Shown: positions 18,847-29,834, counted from the first letter of the stretch. The stretch is 64,000 bases of DNA from Gammaproteobacteria bacterium (GCA_024742995.1 JANSXK010000009.1:33149-97148), one strand, 5' to 3'. Program-made: numbers and translations. The notes: generated by a model not told the origin, from the letters alone.

Positions 18847-20462
18847 ATAGGGATACTCATTTGAGAAGTGCTTTTACGTGCTTGCGCATGCTGACGCGGA
18901 AAATCTTCGCGGTAATGACCGCCGCGAGATTCTCGTCGGGAAAGGGCAGCACGGGCAATCAGTTCTGCAGTTAAAACAATATTTCGTAATTCAATAAAAT
19001 CACTCGTGAGACGATGTTTCCAATAATATTCTTCAATAATCGCGTGACGTTTGGTGATTAATTGGAGCAAATCCATCAAGCCCGCTTTTGTACGGACAAT
19101 ACCCGCATAAGACGTCATTTCACCACGTAAACTTGACCAATGGGCATGAATTTGGCTCGCACGGCGTGGGTTGTCTTCTGTCCCCGATCGCCAATTGGGA
19201 ATTGCGATGGAAGGTTGGATGGGTGTGGTGATATTATCTACCGATGCTTTGGCAGCATTAGATGCCATGACGACTGCTTCGAGTAGAGAATTGGACGCCA
19301 GACGATTAGCACCATGCAAGCCAGTAAAAGCGACCTCGCCAATCGCGTATAAGCGTTTTAAATCACTGCGACCATGATTATCTGCCAGAACACCACCGCA
19401 TTGATAATGAGCGGCAGGGACGACTGGAATCATATCTTGGCTCATGTCGATGCCAATGTCGTGTAAGGTTTGGAAAATTTGCGGGAAGCGTTTACGCAAA
19501 AAGGCTTTGGATTGGTGTGTGATATCCAAATGCACATAATGATGTTCACTTTGCTCGATTTCATTAAAAATGGCGCGTGATACCACGTCACGAGTGGCTA
19601 ATTCTAATTGTTCTGGGGCGTAGGTGTGCATAAAGTTGGCCCCGTTATCAGGACGCCTTAATATCGCTCCTTCACCTCGAACGGCTTCTGAGATGAGAAA
19701 ATTATGTAAACTATGATGATAGAGCAGGGTGGGGTGAAATTGATAAAATTCCATATTGCCGACACGCGCGCCTGCACGATAAGCCATGGCCACCCCATCA
19801 CCCGTCGCAATCATTGGATTAGACGTATAACGATAGGTTTTCCCCGCACCACCTGTTGCCAAGACCACGCAGTGGGACAATACAGTATGAATGAGCTGGG
19901 TATTCACATCTAAGACATAAGCACCCAAAACTTCGCCTTGATTTTCTGAGTGATGAGGGTGGTGGTGGGTGATCAAATTCACCGCGATATGATTTTCAAA
20001 AATCTGAATTTGTGGTTGTTGTTTGACCCAAGCCAGGAGGCGGTCAATTAATATTTCACCGGTATGATCACCACAATTATAAATACGACGATGAGAATGT
20101 CCGCCTTCTTGCGCCAACTCTTCACGAAATTTAACGGCATAAGCGGTCAATTGAGCAATGGCTTGAGGGCCTTCTTTAATAATCGCTTCTACATTAGGCT
20201 GATAAGATAAGCCATCTCCAGCGCGTAGCGTATCGTCAATATGTGACGCAATTGAATCACCCTCGAGAGAGACCGCCGCGACCCCACCTTGGGCGTAACG
20301 ACTGTTACATTCTTTTGCTGCAACTTTACTCAAAAGTGCGATGCGTGCATCTGGCTTGTGTAATAACAATTGTGAGCAATAATGCAAACCAGACAAGCCT
20401 GAGCCGATGACCAGTGCATCAAATTCTAAGGTTCTTCCCTGTTGCGAATGGGATAGACTCAT
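18840..20462 (-). CDS. nadB: L-aspartate oxidase
   Basis: FAD enzyme that oxidises aspartate to iminoaspartate, the first step of de novo NAD synthesis. The 540-aa protein carries the FAD motif DALVIGSGLSGLHYC, the conserved SRYAQGGVAAV, GHSHRRIYNCGDHTG and the HYQCGGVLAD and GLHGANRLASNSLLEA segments of the fumarate reductase/aspartate oxidase family. It sits between purB and nadA with overlaps at both ends, so an operon purB-nadB-nadA is likely. Confidence 0.96.
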   Translation of the reverse strand: MSLSHSQQGRTLEFDALVIGSGLSGLHYCSQLLLHKPDARIALLSKVAAKECNSRYAQGGVAAVSLEGDSIASHIDDTLRAGDGLSYQPNVEAIIKEGPQAIAQLTAYAVKFREELAQEGGHSHRRIYNCGDHTGEILIDRLLAWVKQQPQIQIFENHIAVNLITHHHPHHSENQGEVLGAYVLDVNTQLIHTVLSHCVVLATGGAGKTYRYTSNPMIATGDGVAMAYRAGARVGNMEFYQFHPTLLYHHSLHNFLISEAVRGEGAILRRPDNGANFMHTYAPEQLELATRDVVSRAIFNEIEQSEHHYVHLDITHQSKAFLRKRFPQIFQTLHDIGIDMSQDMIPVVPAAHYQCGGVLADNHGRSDLKRLYAIGEVAFTGLHGANRLASNSLLEAVVMASNAAKASVDNITTPIQPSIAIPNWRSGTEDNPRRASQIHAHWSSLRGEMTSYAGIVRTKAGLMDLLQLITKRHAIIEEYYWKHRLTSDFIELRNIVLTAELIARAALSRRESRGGHYREDFPRQHAQARKSTSQMSIPIC

Positions 20463-21829
20463 GAAAATGCTTTCACCAAAAGTTGAGCCAGACCGATGTA
20501 AGTATCTGGCGTTAACTCCAATAGACGCTGCTTGGCGTCTTCGGGAATATCTAAGGTTTGGATGAAGGTTTGTAATTTTTTTTGTTCAATCCCATGACCA
20601 CGCGTCAATTCTTTCATTTGCTCGTAAGCATTGGAGATATGATAGCGCCGCATCACGGTTTGAATGGCTTCGGAGAGCACATCCCAATTATGATTGAGAT
20701 CGTGGGCTAATGCGTCACGATTGATTTGTAATTTATCATTTCCTTGCGCGATGGATTGGTAGGCAATTTGAGCATAGCCAAATGCAACGCCTAAATTTCG
20801 CAGTACGGTGGAATCTGACAAGTCGCGCTGCAAACGGGAGCGTGGTAATTTATTGGCAAAATGCTCAAACAGTGCGTTCGACAATCCTAAATTGCCTTCA
20901 GCATTTTCAAAATCAATGGGATTGACTTTATGTGGCATCGTTGAAGAGCCTACTTCGCCAGCAATGGTTTTTTGTTTGAAGTAACCATGAGAAATATAAG
21001 TCCAGATATCGCAAGTATAATCAAGCAAAATGGTATTGATGCGAATCATCAAATGAGAGACTTCAGCAATGCCATCATGAGGCTCAATTTGGGTAGTGTA
21101 GGGACTGAAAGATAACCCCAAGGATGTAATGAATTGGGCGCAGTGTTTCCGCCAATCCACTTCTGGGTAAGCAATGCAATGCGCATTGTAATTGCCGACG
21201 GCGCCATTGAATTTTGCAGAAATCAGAATCTCGACCAATTGTTGTAAGGGTCGTTTGAGGCGAGATACAAAATTTATGAGCTCTTTACCCATGGTCGTAG
21301 GTGTGGCGGGTTGGCCATGGGTGCGTGCCAACATGGGTAAATCGCCATAATGTTTACCCAACAACGTCATACCGCCAGTAATTTCTGCCAGGGTTGGTTG
21401 AATGACTTGGGCAATGGCATCTTTGATCATCAACGCATAAGCAGCGTTATTGATGTCTTCTGACGTGCATGCGAAGTGGATGAAACTACTATAGGCATGT
21501 AAGCCAGGCTCGTGTTCTATTTTTTCTCGTAAGTAATATTCAACCGCTTTTACATCGTGGTTGGTTTGTTTTTCATACGCTTTGACTTTGAGGGCTTCGT
21601 GTTCGTCAAATTGGTTGAGCGTATTTTCCAAAATGGTATGAGCATGTTCATCGAGAGCAGGGACTTCAGGAATTTGTTCATTGGCAGCCAAAGATTCCAA
21701 CCAGCGAACCTCAACCAATAAGCGGTAATAAATAAGGGCTTGTTCACTGAAAAAAGGGCTCAGAGCCACAGTTTTTTTCAGATAGCGTCCATCAATTGGA
21801 CAAATGGCATTTAATGCAGAAAGCGTCAT
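20459..21829 (-). CDS. purB: Adenylosuccinate lyase
   Basis: Cleaves SAICAR and adenylosuccinate in purine synthesis. Starting at the ATG at 21829 (MTLSALNAICPIDGRY, as in the long gammaproteobacterial PurB) it has 456 aa. The superfamily signature GSSTMPHKVNPIDFENAEGN and the TSEDINN and ARTHGQPATPTTMGKE motifs are all present. Its stop overlaps the nadB start. A promoter is placed at 21860-21888. Confidence 0.96.
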   Translation of the reverse strand: MTLSALNAICPIDGRYLKKTVALSPFFSEQALIYYRLLVEVRWLESLAANEQIPEVPALDEHAHTILENTLNQFDEHEALKVKAYEKQTNHDVKAVEYYLREKIEHEPGLHAYSSFIHFACTSEDINNAAYALMIKDAIAQVIQPTLAEITGGMTLLGKHYGDLPMLARTHGQPATPTTMGKELINFVSRLKRPLQQLVEILISAKFNGAVGNYNAHCIAYPEVDWRKHCAQFITSLGLSFSPYTTQIEPHDGIAEVSHLMIRINTILLDYTCDIWTYISHGYFKQKTIAGEVGSSTMPHKVNPIDFENAEGNLGLSNALFEHFANKLPRSRLQRDLSDSTVLRNLGVAFGYAQIAYQSIAQGNDKLQINRDALAHDLNHNWDVLSEAIQTVMRRYHISNAYEQMKELTRGHGIEQKKLQTFIQTLDIPEDAKQRLLELTPDTYIGLAQLLVKAFS

Positions 21830-21859
21830 GGTGGTACATCTCAAGATCTTAAAGAAACT

Positions 21860-21888
21860 ATGATAGTGGATTCAGTCTCAAAAGTGAA
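21860..21888 (-). promoter_or_regulatory. Probable purB promoter
   Basis: Minus-strand TTCACT (21888-21883), 17-base spacer, TATCAT (21865-21860), about 30 bases ahead of the purB ATG. Confidence 0.55.
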
Positions 21889-21930
21889 CATCTACGGGGT
21901 TGCCAAGTTTGGTTTACTTGGAGTGGAACC

Positions 21931-21959
21931 TTGAATGGTAGTCAAGTGGGTGATAAAAT
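21931..21959 (+). promoter_or_regulatory. Probable promoter of the helicase-like gene
   Basis: TTGAAT (21931-21936), 17-base spacer, TAAAAT (21954-21959). This leaves a leader of only about 25 bases before the ATG at 21990, with no clear Shine-Dalgarno sequence. Confidence 0.55.
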
Positions 21960-21989
21960 CGCGCCACTTTGATTATATTATGCCTTACT

Positions 21990-24900
21990 ATGAAATTAGA
22001 TAGCGTTACAAAACAAACATTATTGCACCATGCTGAAGAGATACACCGAAAATATCTAGCGCTTGATTTTATGCGATCCAAGGAGGTATGTCAGTATTCG
22101 ATGAATGATAGTGATTCGCGTACGCTATTAGAACTTTGCCGTGAAAGTATAGATAGAAATAATTTTAAGCAAGAGATTTGGATTGCGGATAAATCTTATG
22201 AATTAACATTAAGTTGTCAGAAGAATAGCACGTTTGCTGTGACACTAGCGCGTCCGCTTGCAGATCCTAGTGTTTCTACAAAAGCTCCAAATAAATATAC
22301 AGATCGAGAGACAGCAACATTGTTGGCACAGCAAACGTTTGTTCTCGATCGTGATAGTTCGGCAGTGCGTTTGGATGCTGATTCTGTGATTGGCGGCCCG
22401 GGGAAAATCGAGTTGTATCGTACCCATTTGGTGACGTTGAATAATATCATTCAAAAAATACGTCGTGAAGAAGATGTGTCAGCGATGTTAGTTGCGTTGG
22501 CGACAGGTACTGGAAAGACCTTTGTGCAAGCGCTGTGGATGCATATTTTATATCGAGCTAAGTTGACCGGTATTTTTACGATGCCAGATCATCTCGTGAC
22601 GCAATTTTGTAGCGATATGCGTCGTTTGCTGGCCGATGATGTGGTTGAGCGCATTCAAGTGGTGCGTGGTATCGATGCAAAGATGCCAGATTTACAAACG
22701 CCTGGGCAGATCATTGTTGCTTCTAGTAAGTATCTTTTGGATCATCATTATGATGCGTTGTTAGCAGCTCCAACTGATCATACGTTCATAACTGTTGATG
22801 AGCAGCATGTTGTCATGCGTTATGAGCGTCAAAAAATAAGATTATTCACATTATCTGAAAAATTTTTGGCGTTGTTCTTAACCGCCACACCGACGCGCGA
22901 AACGTATGAGTTTGCGGGCTCTAAGCCAGTGGCTATAATGTCGCCAGGACAAAAACAACAAGCAAACCAAGGTCATCTCCCTGTGGTCAAACCTTTGCGT
23001 GCGAGTTTTATGTTGGATTTGAATCGTAAGCACACGTCAAAATGGAAGTCCAAAATATTTAATGAACTCATGATGCGTCTCGGTAATCTTGTATTTAAGG
23101 ATGTTAGTTCCTCATCTAGAACTGTGATTGATCAATTGCCATTCCAAATTTTCGTTGATGCCGAAGAAACCAATCTGCGTTGGGGTGTGCAAGTTCCAAT
23201 GGCGAGAAAAATGCTTTGTCTTATTGATGATAATGACTCCTTGGTGAACTTTTTTCATGAGTGGCACAAGAAGCCAGATAGCTCCGAGAACAAGTTTCCC
23301 ATGGTGTATCATGAAGGCGATTTATCGCCGAATGGGGGTGCTGGGACGCTCTTGGCTTCTAATAAAGATGCTATTACAGATCTGATTGACGCAGAACATG
23401 ACGCCATCTGGCAATCGCAATGTGCTGGGTTATCAGAGGCTGCAGCAGATAGATTGAAGTCTATCGCTCAACGGGGGTTACTCCAGCAAGTTTGCTCTAA
23501 TATGTTTCATTATTTAGTAGAATATGTGCTCATGGATATTACCGAGATGAGTCAAATAGAACAAAACCAACGACGTAAAAAATCCTTGCCAGATTTTGTA
23601 AAGTTGGTGCGGAAAAAGGCTCAAATACGTACTCAGGATTATTATGCGGAAAAATTAACTCCCGAGATTGGTTACGAGGCGACACAGGACATCGCACCTC
23701 TTTTGACTGCAATTTCTCGGCAGATGCCGGCTTTGCCTGAAGATAACTATGTTCAGTTTTGTGATAATTGGTTTTTGGATCAGGATATTTATACCACTGT
23801 ATGTGATAAAGGAGGCTATTTTTTTCAGTCGAAGTTTGAAGCCTACACTAAAAAATATCAAGTCATCTCAGTGATGGCAGGGATGCAGGATGCAGAAACA
23901 CCAATTGTTGATTCTCAACCTTTTTCTCATATGGAACAAGAGGAATCTGCTGCCTTCGAAGAGGGGCATTTGTCATCAACTGCGAAAAAGCGTCCTCGTG
24001 GTTCTATTGAGCAATTGGCTGGCCTGATGGGTGCGCCTGTCAAGGACATATTTTTTAAACCGCAATATTCACAGACGCTTACCGAAGATATGGCGGATCA
24101 ATTGTTTAAATATGGGTTTGTAGGGTGCTATGTTTCTAATAAAAAAAGCATAGGATTCAATGACCCTAATTTACATACGGTGATGTCGGTCATTGAACAC
24201 AACTTAGCGATGAATAACAGTCCTCGAATCCAGATTCAGAGCACAGGGCGTCTTCGTGGTCTAGATGACACTCAAAAACCGGCTTATATTCATGTTTTAG
24301 GGCGATCGGTACAGCCTCAATTTGATTTGGCATTATTGGAACAAGAGGATTATTATCCTGATTATTTTAAAGCACAAGCTCGATACGATGAAGCGTATAC
24401 TGATTTTTTAGGAGAAGAGCTGACTGACAAATTAATGCTCGCTTATTTTCAGCACAAAAAAGCAGATGGTAGTATCAATAAGAAGCAGCTGAAACGAGAT
24501 ATCTTAAAATTAATTGCAAGCTCACTACGCGCACTAAACGCCAAAAATAATTTTGATGTGCATCTCAGCCGAACCCAAATGAGTCGCGTCATTGCCAAAG
24601 CGATGGATAAAATAGAAGAAGAAATAGCACGTATTCAACATCCGTACCCGATTGCATCTGTCATAAGAGCGTTTATTTCTACATTTCAATCTTCTTTTTC
24701 ATTATTCAATTATCGGGAAAATGCGCGCATTGCAAAGCAATTGTCGCAACATGAAAAAAGTTTGTCCGACACACCGGTCGCTTCTCCGGATAAAACGTAT
24801 TTGAAAATCATACGTGCAACGAAGCTAGAAAAGATTACTGCGCAGGCAGCTGTCATATTAGAATTATCTGCTTGTGCGAAGCAGAAACTGGCGATGATTG

Positions 24901-25976
24901 AAACAGCAATTGATACGTCACGTGAAATTTATTTGCAAGAAGGTGCATCCAATCGTATTTTTATTGATACCCCTTTTTCTTGGCGAGTATTTGCTCGCTC
25001 GCTAAATTGGGACAAGGTTGCTGATCTTGCCATAGGGCATTTGGTGCCAATACTCTTTCATCCAGAAATGCTTCTGAATGCGAATATGCTTATTGGGCAG
25101 TTGCAAGAAGAAGATCTTGCCTTGATTTTTAAATCAAGTGGCCAGTCTTCAGAAGAAGCTCAAGCATCAGCACAACGCATGCTATTGTTTGTTGATATTT
25201 TACGCACAAAAGATAGCGCACGATTGAAAGATAAATTTATGACAATGCCCAATATGGATGATTCTTTTGACGCTAATACCTTACCTGCGAAGAGACTTCT
25301 GCAAGATTTTTTCAGTTTGGTAGAAGAAATCACAGCGTGCTTTTGCCATTATCATCGATGTACTATTACCGGTGGTGAAGCATTTGATGATGAGGGTGCT
25401 CTTGTTTCAACAGGTAGTCTTGATTCTAATGCAAGGTTGTTGAGGCTTGTCTCTGCAGACTTGAGAGCGATTCGTTTGCCGTATCGCAAAAACGAGCTAG
25501 GGGCTAGCCTAGCCTTAGGCGCTGTTCAAGGCGCAGGGAAAACGTCTAGAATCTCTGCGGCTGCGAATACATCGACCATTGAGGCGCTACAGGAGGTTAA
25601 AGCAGATATTTTAAGACCACTGTGGTGGCAGATCAAGGTGTCTAGATTGCAGTATACCTTTGTGTCTGGGTTAAAGAATTTATTTTTTGCAATCAAAGAT
25701 TTGGGATTGCGTCTTTGGGATGGCTTAAAAGCGTTGGCACAATGGGTTCATGATTGTCGAACATCACCTGCACCGGATCAACAGATGAAAGCTGCAATTG
25801 ATCCGAAGCCTGTATATGAGTTTGCACGTAGGATTAATCGATTACGGCCGTTGAATGCCACGGAAGCTAACGAGCAAGATTGTCCAGAAGATATGGTGGT
25901 TGGCCTTGAGCATGATTTAGAAGAGATATTGCCTTCTTCACCAGAAGAAGAAAGAGGATCTTGTTCAATGACATAA
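21990..25976 (+). CDS. Giant SF2 helicase-like protein, orphan
   Basis: 1328 aa from the ATG at 21990 (a TTG at 21969 is in frame). Superfamily 2 helicase motifs are in order: Walker A ATGTGKTF (K176), motif II VDEQHVV (D270-E-Q-H273), motif III TATPT (T298-P301) and motif VI QSTGRLRGLD (Q750, R754). The gap of about 450 residues between motifs III and VI is unusually long. The C-terminal 550 residues match no motif I know; near residues 1205-1250 is a Trp-rich amphipathic stretch (LRPLWWQIKV, LGLRLWDGLKALAQW). The tail is acidic (DLEEILPSSPEEERGS) and ends C-S-M-T. No restriction-modification partner is nearby. A secreted effector or a defence nuclease/helicase are both conceivable; context favours the former. 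Confidence 0.75.
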   Translation: MKLDSVTKQTLLHHAEEIHRKYLALDFMRSKEVCQYSMNDSDSRTLLELCRESIDRNNFKQEIWIADKSYELTLSCQKNSTFAVTLARPLADPSVSTKAPNKYTDRETATLLAQQTFVLDRDSSAVRLDADSVIGGPGKIELYRTHLVTLNNIIQKIRREEDVSAMLVALATGTGKTFVQALWMHILYRAKLTGIFTMPDHLVTQFCSDMRRLLADDVVERIQVVRGIDAKMPDLQTPGQIIVASSKYLLDHHYDALLAAPTDHTFITVDEQHVVMRYERQKIRLFTLSEKFLALFLTATPTRETYEFAGSKPVAIMSPGQKQQANQGHLPVVKPLRASFMLDLNRKHTSKWKSKIFNELMMRLGNLVFKDVSSSSRTVIDQLPFQIFVDAEETNLRWGVQVPMARKMLCLIDDNDSLVNFFHEWHKKPDSSENKFPMVYHEGDLSPNGGAGTLLASNKDAITDLIDAEHDAIWQSQCAGLSEAAADRLKSIAQRGLLQQVCSNMFHYLVEYVLMDITEMSQIEQNQRRKKSLPDFVKLVRKKAQIRTQDYYAEKLTPEIGYEATQDIAPLLTAISRQMPALPEDNYVQFCDNWFLDQDIYTTVCDKGGYFFQSKFEAYTKKYQVISVMAGMQDAETPIVDSQPFSHMEQEESAAFEEGHLSSTAKKRPRGSIEQLAGLMGAPVKDIFFKPQYSQTLTEDMADQLFKYGFVGCYVSNKKSIGFNDPNLHTVMSVIEHNLAMNNSPRIQIQSTGRLRGLDDTQKPAYIHVLGRSVQPQFDLALLEQEDYYPDYFKAQARYDEAYTDFLGEELTDKLMLAYFQHKKADGSINKKQLKRDILKLIASSLRALNAKNNFDVHLSRTQMSRVIAKAMDKIEEEIARIQHPYPIASVIRAFISTFQSSFSLFNYRENARIAKQLSQHEKSLSDTPVASPDKTYLKIIRATKLEKITAQAAVILELSACAKQKLAMIETAIDTSREIYLQEGASNRIFIDTPFSWRVFARSLNWDKVADLAIGHLVPILFHPEMLLNANMLIGQLQEEDLALIFKSSGQSSEEAQASAQRMLLFVDILRTKDSARLKDKFMTMPNMDDSFDANTLPAKRLLQDFFSLVEEITACFCHYHRCTITGGEAFDDEGALVSTGSLDSNARLLRLVSADLRAIRLPYRKNELGASLALGAVQGAGKTSRISAAANTSTIEALQEVKADILRPLWWQIKVSRLQYTFVSGLKNLFFAIKDLGLRLWDGLKALAQWVHDCRTSPAPDQQMKAAIDPKPVYEFARRINRLRPLNATEANEQDCPEDMVVGLEHDLEEILPSSPEEERGSCSMT

Positions 25977-25991
25977 GTGTTCACCTTATTT

Positions 25992-26020
25992 TGTAAAACC
26001 TAAAAAAACTCAGTACAATG
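25992..26020 (+). promoter_or_regulatory. Probable ppsA promoter
   Basis: TTGTAA (25992-25997), 17-base spacer, TACAAT (26015-26020). A perfect TATAAT also occurs at 26029-26034 but lacks a matching -35. Confidence 0.5.
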
Positions 26021-26051
26021 GACGAATTATAATGATGGCCTAGGGGTTAGG

Positions 26052-28445
26052 ATGCAGGGCGGTGTGAATACGATTGATTTCCAACAGGTTGGATTGAAAG
26101 ACATTGAACAAGTTGGTGGGAAAAACGCCTCTCTAGGTGAAATGATTCAGCATTTGTCTACAGCCAAAGTGGCGGTCCCAGCAGGATTTGCGACGACAGC
26201 GGATGCGTTTCGGGCTTTTCTAGCCCAAAATGCCTTGGATAAAAAAATCTACCAGTGTTTAGAATCGTTAGATGTCGATGACATCCAAGAATTGGCACGT
26301 ATTGGCGACATGATCCGCTCTTGGATCAAAGAAGCGCCCCTCATTCCTGCATTTGAGCAAGATGTTCGTGATGCTTACGCAGCTTTAAAAACCACAATTG
26401 GCCATGAAGACTTTACGGTAGCGGTACGATCTTCTGCAACTGCCGAAGACTTGCCAGATGCTTCTTTTGCCGGACAACAAGAAACATTTTTGAATGTCCG
26501 TGGATTGGACGCTATTTTTATTGCCATCAAAGAAGTGTTTGCTTCATTGTATAATGACCGTGCGATTGCGTATCGAGCCCATCAGGACTTTGATCACCAT
26601 ACCGTTGCGTTGTCTGTTGGTGTGCAACAAATGGTACGTTCTGATTTGGCGGCCAGTGGTGTGATGTTCACGCTGGATACGGAATCTGGGTTTGATCAAG
26701 TGGTGTTGATCACGTCTGCGTATGGGTTGGGGGAGTTGGTGGTGCAAGGCGCGGTCAATCCTGATGAATTTTACGTGTCCAAACCAGCGTTACAAGTCGG
26801 AAAATCAGCGGTGATTCGACGTAATTTGGGATCTAAAACCAGCAAAATGGTGTATTGTAAAGAGTCTGCGGTCACCACAGAGAAAGTGCCTGCAGCGTTA
26901 CAACGCCAATTTTCTTTGTCGACTGCTGAAATTGAAGAACTGGCTCGGCACGCACTGACCATTGAAGCACATTATGGCCGTCCCATGGACATTGAATGGG
27001 GGAAAGACGGTGTGGATGGGTGTTTGTATATTCTCCAAGCTCGCCCAGAAACGGTGAAAAGCCGTGCATCCCAACAAATTTTAGAGCGTTATCATTTGAA
27101 ACAACGCGGTGAAGTCCTGGTCGAAGGCCGCAGTATTGGTCAGCGCATTGGTCAGGGTAAAGTCCGTGTGATTCGTGATGTGAAAGAATTACATCGGGTT
27201 TCACCTGGGGATGTGTTGGTTTCTGATATGACCGATCCTGATTGGGAGCCGGTGATGAAACGTGCTGCAGCAATCATTACCAATCGTGGGGGACGTACCT
27301 GTCATGCAGCGATTATTGCGCGAGAATTAGGTATTCCTGCAGTGGTAGGTTGTGGCAATGCCACAGATAAATTGTATGATGGCGCTGATGTGACAGTCAG
27401 CTGTGCGGAGGGTGAAACCGGATTTATTTACGCAGATATTTTGCCGTTTGAGTGCATGTCTCTAAGCCTAGATACGATGCCGACGCTGCCAGTTAAAATC
27501 ATGCTGAATGTGGGTAATCCAGAACGAGCTTTTGCGTTTCAATCTGTTCCAAATGCTGGCGTAGGCTTGGCGCGCTTAGAATTTTTGATTTCCAATACCA
27601 TTGGGATTCATCCGCAGGCATTGTTGAATTATGACACCTTGACTGATGAAGCGTTGAAGCAGACGATTGCTGAAAAAACGGCTGCGTATGAGTCACCCGT
27701 TGAGTTTTATGTCGAACGGCTGAAGGAAGGGATTGCAACGATTGCCGCAGCGTTTTCTCCAAAACCGGTCATCGTTCGTTTGTCTGATTTTAAAACCAAC
27801 GAATATGCCAACTTGATTGGTGGCGATCAGTTCGAACCGCAAGAAGAAAATCCCATGCTGGGTTTTCGTGGTGCATCGCGTTATGTGGCCCCCGCGTTTT
27901 CTGATTGTTTTGCATTGGAATGTCGTGCTGTGAAACGCGTGCGTGAAGACATGGGATTCACCAATGTCGAAATCATGATTCCTTTTGTACGCACGGTAGC
28001 GGAAGCCAAAGCTGTCATTGACCGTTTGGCCAGCGAAGGCTTGGTGCGCGGTGAGAAGGGCTTGCGCATCATTATGATGTGTGAAATTCCAGCTAATGCC
28101 TTATTGGCCAATGAATTTTTAAATTACTTTGATGGATTTTCTATTGGATCCAATGATTTGACCCAATTAACCTTAGGGATTGATCGAGATTCTGCATTGG
28201 TGGCTGCGCAATTTGATGAACGTGATGCGGCAGTAAAAATGTTGTTACATATGGCAATCTCAGCTTGTAAACAACAAGGAAAATATATTGGTATTTGTGG
28301 TCAAGGTCCGTCGGATCACGCTGATTTGGCACAATGGTTGATGCAAGAAGGGATTGATAGTATGTCTTTGAATCCTGATTCGGTTCTAGATACGTGCGTT
28401 TTTCTAGGAAAAATATTGTCCAATGAAGCAGAGGTTTCATTATAA
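26052..28445 (+). CDS. ppsA: Phosphoenolpyruvate synthase
   Basis: Converts pyruvate and ATP to phosphoenolpyruvate, AMP and phosphate, the entry to gluconeogenesis. The 797-aa protein has the N-terminal nucleotide-binding domain ([34 protein letters not shown]), the swivelling domain with the phospho-His in [15 protein letters not shown], and the C-terminal pyruvate barrel with [16 protein letters not shown] and the catalytic Cys in [10 protein letters not shown]. No PpsR-type regulatory kinase gene is adjacent. Confidence 0.97.
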   Translation: MQGGVNTIDFQQVGLKDIEQVGGKNASLGEMIQHLSTAKVAVPAGFATTADAFRAFLAQNALDKKIYQCLESLDVDDIQELARIGDMIRSWIKEAPLIPAFEQDVRDAYAALKTTIGHEDFTVAVRSSATAEDLPDASFAGQQETFLNVRGLDAIFIAIKEVFASLYNDRAIAYRAHQDFDHHTVALSVGVQQMVRSDLAASGVMFTLDTESGFDQVVLITSAYGLGELVVQGAVNPDEFYVSKPALQVGKSAVIRRNLGSKTSKMVYCKESAVTTEKVPAALQRQFSLSTAEIEELARHALTIEAHYGRPMDIEWGKDGVDGCLYILQARPETVKSRASQQILERYHLKQRGEVLVEGRSIGQRIGQGKVRVIRDVKELHRVSPGDVLVSDMTDPDWEPVMKRAAAIITNRGGRTCHAAIIARELGIPAVVGCGNATDKLYDGADVTVSCAEGETGFIYADILPFECMSLSLDTMPTLPVKIMLNVGNPERAFAFQSVPNAGVGLARLEFLISNTIGIHPQALLNYDTLTDEALKQTIAEKTAAYESPVEFYVERLKEGIATIAAAFSPKPVIVRLSDFKTNEYANLIGGDQFEPQEENPMLGFRGASRYVAPAFSDCFALECRAVKRVREDMGFTNVEIMIPFVRTVAEAKAVIDRLASEGLVRGEKGLRIIMMCEIPANALLANEFLNYFDGFSIGSNDLTQLTLGIDRDSALVAAQFDERDAAVKMLLHMAISACKQQGKYIGICGQGPSDHADLAQWLMQEGIDSMSLNPDSVLDTCVFLGKILSNEAEVSL

Positions 28446-28463
28446 TATTGGGGTTATATTGCC

Positions 28464-29834
28464 ATGCATGCTGATCCAGGCAGTTCAATCATTTTCTGGG
28501 GTACATTGATTTTATTTTTTGGAATCATCGGTCGCTATTTAGCAAAATGCCTCGATCAGCCTGGGGTCTTGGGTGAACTTTTAATGGGCGTCATTGTCGG
28601 CAACGTTTGTTATTATGCAGGCATCCAATTGATGGTGATTCTTCGTGATGGTGGTGCTGTATCTGAGGTGATTCGTCACGTCTTAAAAGGTGTTCCGCTG
28701 AAGACCGCTGTCTATGATTCGATCCACAATTTTACCTATGCCAAAGAAGTCATTGAGGCGTTGTCAGGTCCAAATGGACAGCAGTGGATCAACGTGTCAG
28801 CTGTGGTAGATGCCTTTTCTAGTTATGGGGTTATTTTCTTATTGTTTATGGTCGGCTTAGAGAGCTCGCTGACTGAATTAAAAAAAACCGGTAAAGCTGC
28901 AACCAAGGTTGCAGTGATCGGTGTGATTGCGCCGATTGTCTTAGGTATTTTAGTGACTGAATGGTTGTTACCAGAAGCCAAGTTCAGTACCGCTTTATTT
29001 GTTGCGGCAACGCTATGTGCGACCAGTGTTGGGATCACGGTGCGCGTATTGCAAGATATGAAAAAATTAAAGACTGAAGAGGCTAAAACCATCTTGGGTG
29101 CTGCGATGATTGATGATGTCTTGGGTCTGATTATTTTGGCGGTTGTCAGTGGGATGGTTGTGATGGGCGCTGTCAATGTTTGGACCATTGGTCGTATTTT
29201 CTTTATGGCTGTCATATTTTTTCCACTGTCTTTGTGGCTTGGACCCATGTTACTGCGAAAAATGATTGGGTGGATGACCTTTGTAGACCATTGGGAAGCC
29301 AAACTCCTTACGAGCTTCATGTTTTTGATGTGTTTTTCATGGTTGGCGACACTTGTACATATGTCGACCATCATTGGTGCCTTCATGGCGGGGATTATCA
29401 TTCATGAAGGGTTTTTTGAACCTCGCGAACGAGAGCTCAAGGATCCGCAAAGCATTAGAAATTTATTGGCGCCTTTCGAAGCCATTTTTGCCCCACTGTT
29501 TTTTATGTTGATTGGAATTCAAGTGAAATTAGAATCCTTTTTAGACAAACAAGTTATTTTATTCTCCATTTGTTTGTTGTTGGTGGCTGTCATAGGAAAG
29601 GTTGTCAGTGGCTTAGGCGGCAATCGTCGCGATGATCGCCTATTGATAGGGATGGGCATGGTACCCCGTGGGGAAGTGGGGTTGGTTTTCGCTTCTGTGG
29701 GCAAAGGGTTAGGGGTGATACCAGATACGCTATTTTCTGCCATCATTGTGATGGTTGTGGTCACCACATTCATGACACCGCTATGTATGAAGTTTCGATA
29801 CCATACTCGTAAAAAGAAGGCGGTAGCGGAGTGA
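28464..29834 (+). CDS. Kef-type cation/proton antiporter (CPA2 family)
   Basis: Integral membrane exchanger of K+ or Na+ for H+. The 456-aa protein has about 12 hydrophobic segments and CPA2 features: LGELLMGVIVGN, a FLLFMVGLESSLTEL segment, AAMIDDVLGLIIL with the transport Asp pair, and the late GMVPRGEVGLVFASVG. It lacks the cytoplasmic RCK/TrkA-N domain of KefB/KefC, so it is the short NapA/Kef-like form. It overlaps the GTG start of nadC. The transported ion cannot be told. Confidence 0.88.
   Translation: MHADPGSSIIFWGTLILFFGIIGRYLAKCLDQPGVLGELLMGVIVGNVCYYAGIQLMVILRDGGAVSEVIRHVLKGVPLKTAVYDSIHNFTYAKEVIEALSGPNGQQWINVSAVVDAFSSYGVIFLLFMVGLESSLTELKKTGKAATKVAVIGVIAPIVLGILVTEWLLPEAKFSTALFVAATLCATSVGITVRVLQDMKKLKTEEAKTILGAAMIDDVLGLIILAVVSGMVVMGAVNVWTIGRIFFMAVIFFPLSLWLGPMLLRKMIGWMTFVDHWEAKLLTSFMFLMCFSWLATLVHMSTIIGAFMAGIIIHEGFFEPRERELKDPQSIRNLLAPFEAIFAPLFFMLIGIQVKLESFLDKQVILFSICLLLVAVIGKVVSGLGGNRRDDRLLIGMGMVPRGEVGLVFASVGKGLGVIPDTLFSAIIVMVVVTTFMTPLCMKFRYHTRKKKAVAE

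Noticed and set aside
21990..25976. Type I or III restriction subunit
   Set aside because: Helicase motifs fit, but there is no methylase, specificity or nuclease partner in the neighbourhood and no PD-(D/E)xK motif I can see.
28823..29401. 192-codon minus-strand frame opposite the Kef-type antiporter
   Set aside because: Antisense of a hydrophobic membrane protein gene; the plus-strand product is clear.
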